From NCBI GenBank assembly GCA_016874895.1, contig VGSX01000003.1, positions 1-34,140 of the forward strand: a stretch of DNA of 34,140 bases, written 5' to 3'. The position numbers and the translations under genes were made by a program. Shown here in pieces: positions 24,760-32,727 of the stretch; the first letter of the stretch is position 1; each line of letters starts with the position of its first letter. Source of the DNA: Deltaproteobacteria bacterium (GTDB lineage Bacteria > Desulfobacterota > Desulfobaccia > Desulfobaccales > Desulfobaccaceae). The notes under the pieces are model-generated. The model did no database searches. It worked only from the letters and a program-made list of their open reading frames with translations, and was not told the origin of the DNA.

Positions 24760-24799
24760 AAGCCACCCAGACTCATTCTGGGTGGCTTTTGTCTTTTCG
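24760..24799 (+). terminator. Leader hairpin before pabA, terminator-like (possible attenuator)
   Basis: A perfect 10-bp stem (24760-24769 with 24779-24788) and a 9-base loop are followed at once by a T-rich run TTTTGTCTTTT. The structure ends about 10 bases before the pabA ATG, within the presumed leader transcript, so it could act as a conditional terminator. No leader peptide rich in one amino acid is evident. Confidence 0.55.
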
Positions 24800-24808
24800 G
24801 AGGGTCCC

Positions 24809-25471
24809 ATGCGGCTGGTAATGATCGATAACTATGATTCCTTTACATATAACCTGGTGCACCTCTTTTATGCCTTCGACCTGGAAGTGGTGGTCCGGCG
24901 GCACGACGAAGTGAGTCTGGCCGGCATTGAGGCCCTGCGCCCGGACTGGCTCTGCATCTCTCCCGGCCCCAGGGCCCCGGCGGACGCGGGGATAAGCAAG
25001 GCCGCCATAGCAAATTTCTATAAGAATATTCCCATATTAGGGGTCTGTTTGGGTATGCAGGCCATCAACGAGGTCTTCGGCGGCCGCACGGTGCTGGCCC
25101 CGGTGCCGGTACATGGGAAACGCCACCAGGTATTCCATGCCGGTGGGGCTGTATTTGCGGGGTTGCCCAGCCCCCTGGCCGCGGCCCGGTATCATTCTCT
25201 CATGGTGCAGCCGGGAAGCCGGGAACTGGAGATCACGGCCCGCAGCGCCGACGGGGTCATTATGGGCCTGAGCCACCGCCGTTACCCCGTGCACGGCGTC
25301 CAGTTTCACCCGGAGTCCTTTCTGACGGAATACGGCCGGGAGCTGGCGGCCAATTTCCTCCGGCTGGCTCCTGGATTTGCGGGGGTGACCGCCGCTCCAG
25401 CCAAGATTCCGCCGCCGAAAACTGATTTTTTCCACTGCCCACCGCTTGCCGCCGGGACCGGACTGATTTAG
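24809..25471 (+). CDS. pabA: Glutamine amidotransferase, aminodeoxychorismate synthase component II
   Basis: A 220-residue class I glutamine amidotransferase. Motifs: MIDNYDSFTYNL at the N terminus, ISPGPRAP, nucleophile Cys80 in GVCLGMQ, and His167/Glu169 in VQFHPES. It releases ammonia from glutamine for the chorismate-using partner encoded directly downstream (stop TAG followed at once by ATG). PabA and TrpG are alike in sequence; the partner decides, and PabB downstream has the PABA-type motif. GGAGGG lies about 5 bases before the ATG. The last 30 residues or so extend beyond the usual end of the domain. Confidence 0.9.
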   Translation: MRLVMIDNYDSFTYNLVHLFYAFDLEVVVRRHDEVSLAGIEALRPDWLCISPGPRAPADAGISKAAIANFYKNIPILGVCLGMQAINEVFGGRTVLAPVPVHGKRHQVFHAGGAVFAGLPSPLAAARYHSLMVQPGSRELEITARSADGVIMGLSHRRYPVHGVQFHPESFLTEYGRELAANFLRLAPGFAGVTAAPAKIPPPKTDFFHCPPLAAGTGLI

Positions 25472-26941
25472 ATGCAGTGGGGACGCATAACCGACCTGCA
25501 CATCAGTCCCCTGGACCTGCCCGGGGCTATCACCGGGCTGTCTGAATTGTTTGCGGGTCTGCGTTACCTCCCCTATGCCATGCTTCTCCTGAGCGGCGGC
25601 AGCCTCGATTCCGCCCGCTATTCCCTCATGGGCTGGGACCCTTTCCTGGTCATGCGCGCCACAGGACGGCAGGTGGAGATACAGGTGGGGGAATGCCTCA
25701 AAACCTTGGAGGGAAATCCCTTTGATATTTTGGAGGAAGCCCTGGAGGCCCTGAGCCTGCCTGGACAGACGCCGCTGCCGCCCTTTAGCGCCGGCGGCCT
25801 GGGTTTTCTGGCTTACGAGCTGAAAAATCACCTGGAGCGGCTACCGGCCACCGCGGTGGATGATCTGGGCCTGCCGGAGATGGTCTGGGCCTTCCCCCGC
25901 CGGATCGTGGTGCAGGACCGCTGGGAGGGGCGCTGCTGGCAGGTATGGGTGGAGTACGAACCCCCGGCCGGTTCTGTCTCCAAGGCGGATTCAGGTGCCC
26001 CTTTCCCATGTGACCGCATAAAACCGCCCGGAGCCTATCAGGTGGGCCAGCTCACCAGCACCTTTTCCCGGGAACGCTATCTGGCCGCGGTGCGCCGGGC
26101 CCGGGAGTACATCCGCCAGGGGGATATCTATCAGGTCAATCTCTCGCAACGCTTCAGTTTTCCCTTCCGGGGCGATTTTTACCGGCTCTTCGGTCAGCTT
26201 TTCGCCCGCAATCCGGCCCCGTTTTACGCCTACCTCAACTGCAACGATTTCCAGATCCTGTCCACCTCCATGGAACGTTTTCTCCTGCGGCAGGGGGACG
26301 TTCTGGAGACGCGGCCCATCAAAGGGACCCGCCCCCGGGGACGCACCCCGGAGGAAGACGAGGCCATGCAGCAGGAACTGACCGCCAGCCTGAAGGAAGA
26401 TGCCGAACTGTCCATGATCGTGGATCTGCTGCGCAACGATATCAGCCGGGTCTGTGTCGGCGGCAGCGTCCGGGTCAGGGAGCACAAACGACTGGAGGCC
26501 TACGAAAATGTCTACCACCTGGTGTCCATTGTCACCGGGCGGTTGCGACCGGAGTGCAGCCAGGTGGATATCCTCCGGGCCACCTTTCCCGGCGGCTCCG
26601 TCACCGGCTGCCCCAAAATCCGGGCCATGGAGATCATCGACGAGCTGGAGCCGGTGGTGCGCCATGTCTACTGCGGCTCCATCGGTTATCTGGGGCTGCA
26701 CCGCAACCTGGACCTGAACATCGCCATCCGCACGGCCATCCGTCAACAGGACCAGGTCCACTTTGCCGTGGGCGGGGGCATTGTCTATGATTCCGAAGAG
26801 GTGGCGGAGTATGAAGAAACGCTCCACAAGGGGATGACGTTATTCAAGGTCATCGGCCAGGGAGGCCTGGCCCCGGAAAGAGACGCGGCAGATTTGGAAG
26901 CAAGCTCTAAGTTGACGGCTCACCGTGGTACTGGCCGATGA
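25472..26941 (+). CDS. pabB: Aminodeoxychorismate synthase component I
   Basis: A 489-residue chorismate-binding enzyme. Its N-terminal part (LLSGGSLDSARYSLMGWDP and GGLGFLAYE) and the chorismate domain (RQGDIYQVNLSQRF, GGSVTGCPKIRAMEIIDELE, GGGIVYDSE) are complete. The motif TRPIKGTRPRG holds Lys284 where anthranilate synthase TrpE has alanine; this lysine marks aminodeoxychorismate synthases. With PabA it turns chorismate into aminodeoxychorismate for folate synthesis. No pabC follows in the window. The 3' end overlaps the convergent hypothetical gene by 35 bases. Confidence 0.92.
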   Translation: MQWGRITDLHISPLDLPGAITGLSELFAGLRYLPYAMLLLSGGSLDSARYSLMGWDPFLVMRATGRQVEIQVGECLKTLEGNPFDILEEALEALSLPGQTPLPPFSAGGLGFLAYELKNHLERLPATAVDDLGLPEMVWAFPRRIVVQDRWEGRCWQVWVEYEPPAGSVSKADSGAPFPCDRIKPPGAYQVGQLTSTFSRERYLAAVRRAREYIRQGDIYQVNLSQRFSFPFRGDFYRLFGQLFARNPAPFYAYLNCNDFQILSTSMERFLLRQGDVLETRPIKGTRPRGRTPEEDEAMQQELTASLKEDAELSMIVDLLRNDISRVCVGGSVRVREHKRLEAYENVYHLVSIVTGRLRPECSQVDILRATFPGGSVTGCPKIRAMEIIDELEPVVRHVYCGSIGYLGLHRNLDLNIAIRTAIRQQDQVHFAVGGGIVYDSEEVAEYEETLHKGMTLFKVIGQGGLAPERDAADLEASSKLTAHRGTGR

Positions 26942-27284
26942 TGGCCAGCCAGTCGGCCAGTGCCAGGTGGCAGGCCAAATAATCTTCTTCAGGATAGGGC
27001 GGGCTGCACTCGTCGATGACTTCTTCAGGGGTGACCAGGCACACCGGCCAGCCCGGGGCACCCCGGGAGGCGCCGGACAGGGACAACAGGCGGTAGACCA
27101 GAAAGGCCCTATCGTCACAGATAAACCCATAGATGTCCCCTTCATGCTCCAAGGTCAGCCTCTGGTTGTAGATGCCCCATTTTTTAAAAAGCTTCTGGAC
27201 CTGCTCCAAGATCATCCGAGGGGGCAATTGCTGCAGCGCCGCCTCCGAAAAATCGAAAATTTCTTCTCTCAGGGGGCCGGTCAT
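26907..27284 (-). CDS. Conserved-type hypothetical protein
   Basis: A 125-residue acidic protein, function not recognised. Features: EEIFDFSEAALQQLPPRMIL at the N terminus, CDDRAFLVYRLLSL in the middle, and LALADWLAIIGQYHG near the end. No membrane segment or metal motif is evident. It follows the PfkB-type kinase gene by 27 bases on the same strand, so the pair is probably co-transcribed. GGGAGG lies about 12 bases before the ATG, a long spacing. Its last 35 bases overlap pabB tail to tail. Confidence 0.68.
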   Translation of the reverse strand: MTGPLREEIFDFSEAALQQLPPRMILEQVQKLFKKWGIYNQRLTLEHEGDIYGFICDDRAFLVYRLLSLSGASRGAPGWPVCLVTPEEVIDECSPPYPEEDYLACHLALADWLAIIGQYHGEPST

Positions 27285-27311
27285 GACGCTTTTGTCCCTC
27301 CCATATCGGAT

Positions 27312-28250
27312 TCACTCTTCTCCCTGGCCGAAATGCGCCCGGTGCCTGGCCCAGAATTCCTCCTGGGTGAAAAAGTGTTCCTGGGTGCCGTAGCATTCCA
27401 CGGCGTAAGCGGCGCAGACGGCGCCGATCTGAGCCGCTTCCACCAGGCCCTTACCCATGATGAGCCCCTTGATGAGACCGGCCCGGTAACCGTCCCCGGC
27501 CCCGGTGGGGTCCACCACCTGGCTGAGGGGAATGGCGTCAACAGGGTAATCCCCGTCCAGGGTATGAATCACCGAGCCCCTTTCTCCCAGCGTGGTAATA
27601 AGGACGTTGGTGCGCTGCACCAGGTCAGAGGTGCTTAAACCGGTTTTATTCAGAATCATCTCCAGTTCATAATCGTTGGAAATGGTAATGCTGGCGCCGG
27701 TGAGCATTTCCAGGAGCCGCTCCCCGGACCACATGGGAATGGACTGTCCGGGATCGAAAATATAGGGGATGTTTTTCTCCCGGTAGATCTGGCAATAAAT
27801 CAGCATATCGTCCAGATTGCCGGGGGCCACGATGGCAATGGCCTGTTGGGGATTAACGCTGTCAAAGGTATAAAGGGACCGGTATTTCATGGCCCCGGGA
27901 TTAAATCCGGTGATCTGGTTGTCTGACTGATCGGTGGTGATATAGGCGCTGGCGGTAAATTCCTCGGGAATCAAACGGATGCCGTCCAGGGGGATGATAT
28001 GCCGCTGCAGCCACTCCCGGTAACGGCTAAAATCCTTGCCGGCAGTTGCCAGGATAAGGGGCTGCTCGCCCAACAGAGCCAGGTTATAAGCGATATTACC
28101 GGCGGTGCCGCCGAATTTTTCCGTTAAGCCGTTGACCATAAAACAGACATTGAGGATATGGATTTTGTCAGGCAGGATATGGTCAGCGAATTTACCCGGA
28201 AAATCCATGATCCGATCATACGCCAATGACCCGGAAATATATATCTCCAT
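27312..28250 (-). CDS. PfkB-family carbohydrate/nucleoside kinase (adenosine kinase-like)
   Basis: A 312-residue ribokinase-fold kinase. It has the first PfkB signature region GGTAGNIAYNLALLG near residue 47 and the second signature with the catalytic base, DPTGAGDGYRAGL, near 242. Substrates of the family are ribose, fructose-phosphates, adenosine and others. The N terminus (ISGSLAYDRIMDFPGKF) resembles bacterial adenosine-kinase-like proteins, so a nucleoside is a plausible substrate. It is followed by the hypothetical gene at 26907. The 250 bases upstream (28251-28500) hold nothing recognisable. Confidence 0.87.
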   Translation of the reverse strand: MEIYISGSLAYDRIMDFPGKFADHILPDKIHILNVCFMVNGLTEKFGGTAGNIAYNLALLGEQPLILATAGKDFSRYREWLQRHIIPLDGIRLIPEEFTASAYITTDQSDNQITGFNPGAMKYRSLYTFDSVNPQQAIAIVAPGNLDDMLIYCQIYREKNIPYIFDPGQSIPMWSGERLLEMLTGASITISNDYELEMILNKTGLSTSDLVQRTNVLITTLGERGSVIHTLDGDYPVDAIPLSQVVDPTGAGDGYRAGLIKGLIMGKGLVEAAQIGAVCAAYAVECYGTQEHFFTQEEFWARHRAHFGQGEE

Positions 28251-28500
28251 ACCGTGATTCCTTCAAGGCCCAAGGGAAATGCTGGGATTTTCGGCCATTG
28301 TATCGCAAGCCACCTGCCTGGGCAACCCATTTTTCTCCAAACCGAGGCATCGTCCCGGGAAAAATTTTTTTGGTTCTTTCGACTTTTCCATGGGTCGGAA
28401 GGTGACAGAAAGAATCCCCGAGAGGGGGCATGAGGCATGACACCGAGCTTGAGAAGTTTTTAGGCAATCCCCTCCTTTTGATATTATGAATTAATTAAAA

Positions 28501-28848
28501 TTAGCCGGCCGTTTTCTTACTGGGTACACATATCGTTTCGGGGGGCTTGATTGACAATACCTGTATAATTTCAGATTGGGCGGCCGTAGGCTGGGGCAGG
28601 CGGGAGATCCGCACGTCATCGGCCAGCCACTGGTACTGAAGGCAGAGGCGATCCAGGTCGTGCATCAGTTCTGACACAGTAATGTCTAAGTGGGTTATGA
28701 ATCGTTCCATCTCCCTGGTCAATAAAAATGACAGCATCACCATAAAAACATGCCCGCGTGTGTGATCGGCGCGGCGCAGAAATAACGGTCTGATCTCCAA
28801 CGATTCAATTATATTACTGCCATCAGTAAATCGTAATGATCGTATCAA
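28501..28848 (-). pseudogene. IS1634-type transposase, C-terminal remnant
   Basis: The 115-residue frame begins IRSLRFTDG and contains LEIRPLFLRRADHTRGHVFM and LTREMERFI, which follow the C-terminal pattern of IS1634-family DDE transposases (EIRP..HR..ERvraHvf...La). The N-terminal two thirds, including the catalytic domain, are missing: the upstream sequence runs within 10 bases into the TIR element at 28859. The apparent TTG start is only the end of the open frame. It is a decayed insertion sequence. Confidence 0.72.
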
Positions 28849-28858
28849 TAAGATAAAA

Positions 28859-29110
28859 GTAGGCTATCAGCTATCAGCAAAAACAATGGGTTAGGTAAAC
28901 TAAGTACAGCAGTTCATAAGTTCGCTAACGTATTTTCCCTCTCCCCCCGCTTGCGGGGGGAGAGAGTCAGGGTGAGGGGGGTGTTTTTTTAACGTTACCG
29001 TATTTACGAAATCTTGGAATAATCGAGAAACCAGCGATCTGCCATCTTAGAATAACTATTTTAATTTAAAGCATTAGCTGACGGCTGTAAGCTGACCGCT
29101 GAACGCTTAC
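28859..29110. repeat. TIR (MITE-like) element, reverse copy with internal insertion
   Basis: The left part (28859-28904) and right part (29024-29110) together match the 133-bp copy at 30376-30508 end to end. They are split by a 119-bp insert (28905-29023). The element is inverted relative to the copy at 18741. It abuts the truncated transposase remnant. The following 29111-29306 carries no gene I can support. Confidence 0.72.
28905..29023. mobile_element. 119-bp insert within the TIR element, with a strong hairpin
   Basis: This segment is absent from the other copies of the host repeat. It contains an 11-bp hairpin (28940-28950 with 28953-28963; TCTCCCCCCGC pairs with GCGGGGGGAGA), then CAGGGTGAGGGG and a T-run. 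This resembles short palindromic elements widespread in proteobacteria. Near its right end CTTGGAATAA echoes the host sequence CTTAGAATAA about 25 bases on. Confidence 0.5.
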
Positions 29111-29306
29111 TAGGAGGATTTTATGCCAAGGAGAGCAAGCCGGGCAAACTCAAGCCATGAGGCTTAACTGCGCACGCCTGCGAGCGGCAAAGCAGCAGAA
29201 CGACGGTAGCCCCGGGATGCGGTCCGCCTTGAAGAAACCGGGAAAATTGTGGTAAGCTAACCAGGAGCACACTTCCCAACGGTTCAGGCCGGAGCGAGGA
29301 GAAGGT

Positions 29307-29552
29307 ATGGAAAGCTGCGACATCCTGAATGAGTTAAAAAAATTGGCGCCCCCGGAGCGCCTGGCGGTCCTGGAGGCCGCCGTGCAGCAGCTTCGGGAGG
29401 AAATAGCCGGGACGCCCCCCCCTAAATCTAAGGCCGAGAAGAGAGGGGAGATGGCCGCTGCGGCTGAGGCCCTGCGGGCGGATTATGCCCCTGGTGGAGA
29501 GTTGACCGCCTTCACCTCTTTGGACGGCGAGGATTTTCATGCGGCGGGGTGA
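29307..29552 (+). CDS. Antitoxin-like protein of a MazF-type toxin-antitoxin pair
   Basis: An 81-residue acidic protein with a helical N terminus (ILNELKKLAPPERLAVLEAAVQQL) and a flexible charged C terminus ending in GEDFHAAG. This is the build of antitoxins that wrap around MazF. It has no recognisable DNA-binding domain. The toxin gene starts inside its 3' end (14-base overlap), the usual order of antitoxin before toxin. GAGGAGAAGG lies just before the ATG. Confidence 0.75.
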   Translation: MESCDILNELKKLAPPERLAVLEAAVQQLREEIAGTPPPKSKAEKRGEMAAAAEALRADYAPGGELTAFTSLDGEDFHAAG

Positions 29553-29883
29553 AGTCTGGCTCATCAATCTCGACCCCACCATTGGCGCCGAATTAAAAAA
29601 AATCCGCCCTGCCGTTATTATCAACGATGACGCTCTGGGTATGTTGCCCCTCAAGGTAATAGTGCCTCTCACGGCATGGAAACAGCATTACCGACAAGCT
29701 CCCTGGCTGGTGTATATCGCCCCCACTGAGGCCAACGGTCTGGATAATCCCTCTGCCGCCGACACTTTTCAGGTGCGTTCGCTCTCCCAGGAGCGATTGG
29801 TGCGGTGCCTGGGCAGGCTGACTGAAAGCGACCTAAAAAATATTTCCTCGGCCCTGGCGCTCGTGTTAAGTATCGAACTCTAA
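29539..29883 (+). CDS. MazF/PemK-type endoribonuclease toxin
   Basis: A 114-residue protein with the classic family start RRGEVWLINLDPTIGAELKK followed by IRPAVIINDD, the VIVPLTAW strand and the later TFQVRSLSQERL segment. MazF toxins cut mRNA at short sequences when the antitoxin is degraded. The length is typical and all core motifs are present, so it is probably active. It is followed after 18 bases by an HsdM stub. Confidence 0.92.
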   Translation: MRRGEVWLINLDPTIGAELKKIRPAVIINDDALGMLPLKVIVPLTAWKQHYRQAPWLVYIAPTEANGLDNPSAADTFQVRSLSQERLVRCLGRLTESDLKNISSALALVLSIEL

Positions 29884-29901
29884 ACCGCCAAGGGTGTTGC
29901 T

Positions 29902-30078
29902 ATGACCGATGATGCTGCCACGCTGGTGCAGAAGTTTTGGGATTTCTGTAATGTCCTGCGGGGTGATGGAGTAAGCTACGGCGACTATGTTGAGCAGTTG
30001 ACCTATCTCCTGGTCCTCAAGATAGCCGATGAAAAGCTCGAGTATCTCTCTGGCCAAACACCGCATTGCCTCACCTAA
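29902..30078 (+). pseudogene. Type I restriction-modification methyltransferase HsdM, N-terminal stub
   Basis: A 58-codon frame. Its residues 8-44 (LVQKFWDFCNVLRGDG then SYGDYVEQLTYLLVLKIADE) match the start of the HsdM N-terminal helical domain. Full HsdM is about 500 residues; here a stop follows an unrelated tail of about 13 residues, and no methylase motifs appear downstream. It is a truncation or deletion remnant of a defence locus. Position next to mazF suggests a former toxin-antitoxin plus type I system island. Confidence 0.72.
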
Positions 30079-30375
30079 CATCTTACTTTGAAAGATGTTT
30101 TGCCTCGCGCATAATGTTACCCAAGGCTAATTAGTTCCCATCCGGAAACGGGCTATTTTAAATTCATCCGGCGTTCATTGGGTGGTGGTGTGAGCCTGCC
30201 CCCATGGCCAAAGAGACTTTGCCAGAAAAATTTATGCTGATTTCTTTTTCTTTACACGATGTAGCCTGTTTTGGCGCAAACTACTCCCTGAAGTCAGGGA
30301 AGCGCGGGTTCTTGGATCCAGTCGGCAGCTTTATACAGGTCCCCGAAAAACGCTGGGTTCCAACAAAGGTTTCCA

Positions 30376-30508
30376 GTAGGCGTTCAGCTTTCAGCAGAAA
30401 CAATGGGTTAAGAAAACTAAGCGAGAAACCAGTGATCCGCCACCTTAGAATAACTATTTTAATTTAAAGCATTAGCTGACGGCTGCAAGCTGACCGCTGA
30501 ACGCTTAC
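30376..30508. repeat. TIR (MITE-like) element, uninterrupted reverse copy
   Basis: A 133-bp copy starting GTAGGCGTTCAGC and ending GCTGAACGCTTAC. It is inverted relative to the copy at 18741 and 14 bases shorter by an internal deletion near its left end. CCAGT lies at both ends (30373 and 30509), a weaker sign of duplication. Apart from this and the porin promoter, the 824-base gap 30079-30902 holds no gene I can support. Confidence 0.72.
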
Positions 30509-30718
30509 CCAGTGTCCAGTGATAGAGGATGTTAAAAAAAACATCTTCCATGATCAGGTCTATGTTTGAGGCTATTTCAACCAATTACCGGATTAACCGA
30601 ATATTTACGAGGCATGGATAAGGTTTACAATAATTTCCCAATATTAGCGTATGAATAGTCCCTCCCCGGAATAATCTGCCGAACCTGGCCGCGGGCTTCA
30701 TTTTTCCGATTTTTTTTG

Positions 30719-30747
30719 TTGACAAAATCTGGCCGTTGGCCTATATT
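30719..30747 (+). promoter_or_regulatory. Strong sigma-70 promoter of the porin gene
   Basis: -35 TTGACA (30719-30724) and -10 TATATT (30742-30747) with 17 bases between. The leader would be about 150 bases long, which is unusually long and leaves room for post-transcriptional control. The Shine-Dalgarno AAGGGGGG lies directly before the ATG. Confidence 0.72.
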
Positions 30748-30902
30748 AGCGCCAAGCAACGGATATTTCTGCAGAAGGAGTGATACGGCAAAGAAGGGGG
30801 GGATCGGTTAAATCTCGTTAAAACAATCAGTTAGGTTGTATCGGCTTAGTGCTAACCTGTAAGGGGAAAAAGGTTAACCATTAACACTTTAAGGGGGGAA
30901 TA

Positions 30903-32492
30903 ATGAAAAAGATATGTTTACTCACCCTGGCGGTGGCCATGCTCTTCTGCGTGCCCTTAACCGCCCATGGGAAGGCGGACTTCGAACTCGGCGGCTACAT
31001 CCGGATGGACGCCATCTGGAACTCCCACGCCGGTGCGGGCCACGCCTTGGCCACCTTCCTGGGAAGGGATAATGTAGCTAACAATAACCACGGCCGGTTT
31101 GCCATGAACGCCAACGCCACCCGGTTCAACCTGACCATGAAAGGTCCGGAGGTCTGGGGCGGCAAAGTCACCGGCTTCATCGAAGTGGATTTTGACGGTG
31201 GCGATCCTGCCTTTGCCCAGGCCCGGAATGCTGCCGGGGATGTAACCAGTTATATCAGGGCGGACGGCTCTTCCTTTAACCAGGCCAAACTACGCCTGCG
31301 TCACGCCATGTTCAAAATGGCCTGGCCCGACCGGGAAATCATCCTGGGGCAGTTCTGGTCCGTGAACAGCGAGCTGATCCCGGAAACCGCGGACAGCGGC
31401 GGCTACTGCCTCTACGGGGCCACCCAGCTCAGGAACCCGCAGGTGCGCTACACCCAGAAATTCCTGGATTACTTCAGTACCTCTTTAGCCATTTCCCATC
31501 CGATCAGCGGCCGCTGGGGTTTGAACCTCGATGCCACCAACCCGCTGGAAGGTGAAACCAGCGAAACCCCCATGCTGGAAGCCAAATTCCGCTATGAGCA
31601 GGACCTCTATGGCAAGGCCGCCTGGTACGGCAAACCCAGGCCGTTCTATGTCGGTATCGGCATGGGTTACCTCCGGACCCGCAACACGCCGCAGCGGTTT
31701 GTTAACAGCCGGAGCCAGAATTACATAGTTGATCCTACCATCCCGACGCCTCCGGGAACCCAGGCCATGGTCCCGGTGGCCGGTACTGCTGTGGCTACCA
31801 ACAACTTTAACACCTTGGGCAACAGCAATTTCCAGAATCCCAACATTGCTACTCCGGGGGCTTTTCTGGCTCCTGTCGGCCCTCTGGCCCAAAACATCAC
31901 CAACAACCTGACCATGAATGCCCGGAATATGCGCTATCATGACCATTGGTTGTTCCTGATCGAGAACTTCACCCCCATCATCCCCACGGTCACTCAGAAC
32001 CTGGCCGGTTCTCTGGGTCTGGCGCACCAGTGGTGGGTGGGCCAGGGCCTGTCCGCCTGGCGGCTGGATATGCCCGGGGCTGACCGCTACTTCAACTTTG
32101 CCCAACTTACTCCTGGGGTCGCCAACAGCTTTGACTATGACATGACCTTCATCAAACGGTACGGCGGTTGGGCCCAGTTGCAGTATTACTTCACCAATGA
32201 AATTTTCACCAACGTCAACTTCGGTTTCGAAAAGGCCTTCGGCTTTGATGGCAGCCGGAACATCGCAGCCCCCGGCGGCTTCAATTATGCCAACCCCGTG
32301 GGCAATGATCCCGTCAGCAGCACCTGGCGAGTGGGCGTGACCCAATGGTATCGTCCCGTGGCCGCCCTTAAGTTCGGTCTGCAGTATACTTACCTGCAAA
32401 CCAGATACTTCCAGTATACGACGGTGGGCACCACCAGAACCAACTCCGGCGGCAACCACTCTCTGATGGCCACCGGCTACTTCTTCTTCTAG
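30903..32492 (+). CDS. Outer-membrane porin-like beta-barrel protein
   Basis: A 529-residue secreted protein. The signal peptide is MKKICLLTLAVAMLFCVPLTAHG with cleavage likely near residue 23. The mature part starts FELGGYIRMDAIWNS, then alternating beta segments (FNLTMKGPEV.GGKVTGFIEVDF, QAKLRLRHAMFKM, EIILGQFWS) typical of DcaP/Gram-negative porins. It ends in aromatic residues (MATGYFFF), the outer-membrane assembly signal. A long Asn/Pro-rich loop lies around residues 275-330. Strong promoter, strong ribosome-binding site and a good terminator suggest an abundant single-gene product. The solute is unknown. Confidence 0.88.
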   Translation: MKKICLLTLAVAMLFCVPLTAHGKADFELGGYIRMDAIWNSHAGAGHALATFLGRDNVANNNHGRFAMNANATRFNLTMKGPEVWGGKVTGFIEVDFDGGDPAFAQARNAAGDVTSYIRADGSSFNQAKLRLRHAMFKMAWPDREIILGQFWSVNSELIPETADSGGYCLYGATQLRNPQVRYTQKFLDYFSTSLAISHPISGRWGLNLDATNPLEGETSETPMLEAKFRYEQDLYGKAAWYGKPRPFYVGIGMGYLRTRNTPQRFVNSRSQNYIVDPTIPTPPGTQAMVPVAGTAVATNNFNTLGNSNFQNPNIATPGAFLAPVGPLAQNITNNLTMNARNMRYHDHWLFLIENFTPIIPTVTQNLAGSLGLAHQWWVGQGLSAWRLDMPGADRYFNFAQLTPGVANSFDYDMTFIKRYGGWAQLQYYFTNEIFTNVNFGFEKAFGFDGSRNIAAPGGFNYANPVGNDPVSSTWRVGVTQWYRPVAALKFGLQYTYLQTRYFQYTTVGTTRTNSGGNHSLMATGYFFF

Positions 32493-32516
32493 AATCACAA
32501 GGCATTGACTTAATTG

Positions 32517-32550
32517 AGCCCACAGGGTATGATCCCTGTGGGCTTTTTTT
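32517..32550 (+). terminator. Rho-independent terminator of the porin gene
   Basis: A perfect 11-bp GC-rich stem (32517-32527 with 32534-32544) with a 6-base loop, followed by seven T residues. Confidence 0.9.
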
Positions 32551-32654
32551 ATCTATGTGTTACCGCAAGCCTCATTATTTTATGCTCCCTCCCTAGTGAT
32601 CAGATCTGTAATTCATGAGGCGGATGGCGGAGAAAGAAAGAGATCACCCTGCTG

Positions 32655-32684
32655 ATGACAAAAATCAGGATAGTTGGTATAGTT
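32655..32684 (+). promoter_or_regulatory. Putative promoter of the lipoprotein gene
   Basis: -35-like ATGACA (32655-32660) and -10 TATAGT (32679-32684) with an 18-base spacer. The start site would fall about 35 bases before the ATG. Confidence 0.42.
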
Positions 32685-32727
32685 ATAAAAAATTACCGCA
32701 AAAGAAATCATTTTTGAGGAGCAGAGG

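Noticed and set aside
25472..26941. Annotation as anthranilate synthase TrpE with trp attenuation upstream
   Set aside because: The chorismate domain has PIKGT with lysine, the mark of aminodeoxychorismate synthase, rather than PIAGT. The leader has only a single Trp codon and no other trp genes are nearby.
29123..29260. A cyclic-di-GMP-I (GEMM) riboswitch suggested by GGGCAAACTC, GGCAAAGC and GGTAGCC
   Set aside because: The conserved GGGACGCAAAGCC block and the paired helices do not line up, and the downstream gene is a toxin-antitoxin pair. The likeness is too partial.
30204..30467. An 87-codon plus-strand frame before the porin
   Set aside because: Its second half is translated from the TIR element, there is no ribosome-binding site, and no family is recognisable.
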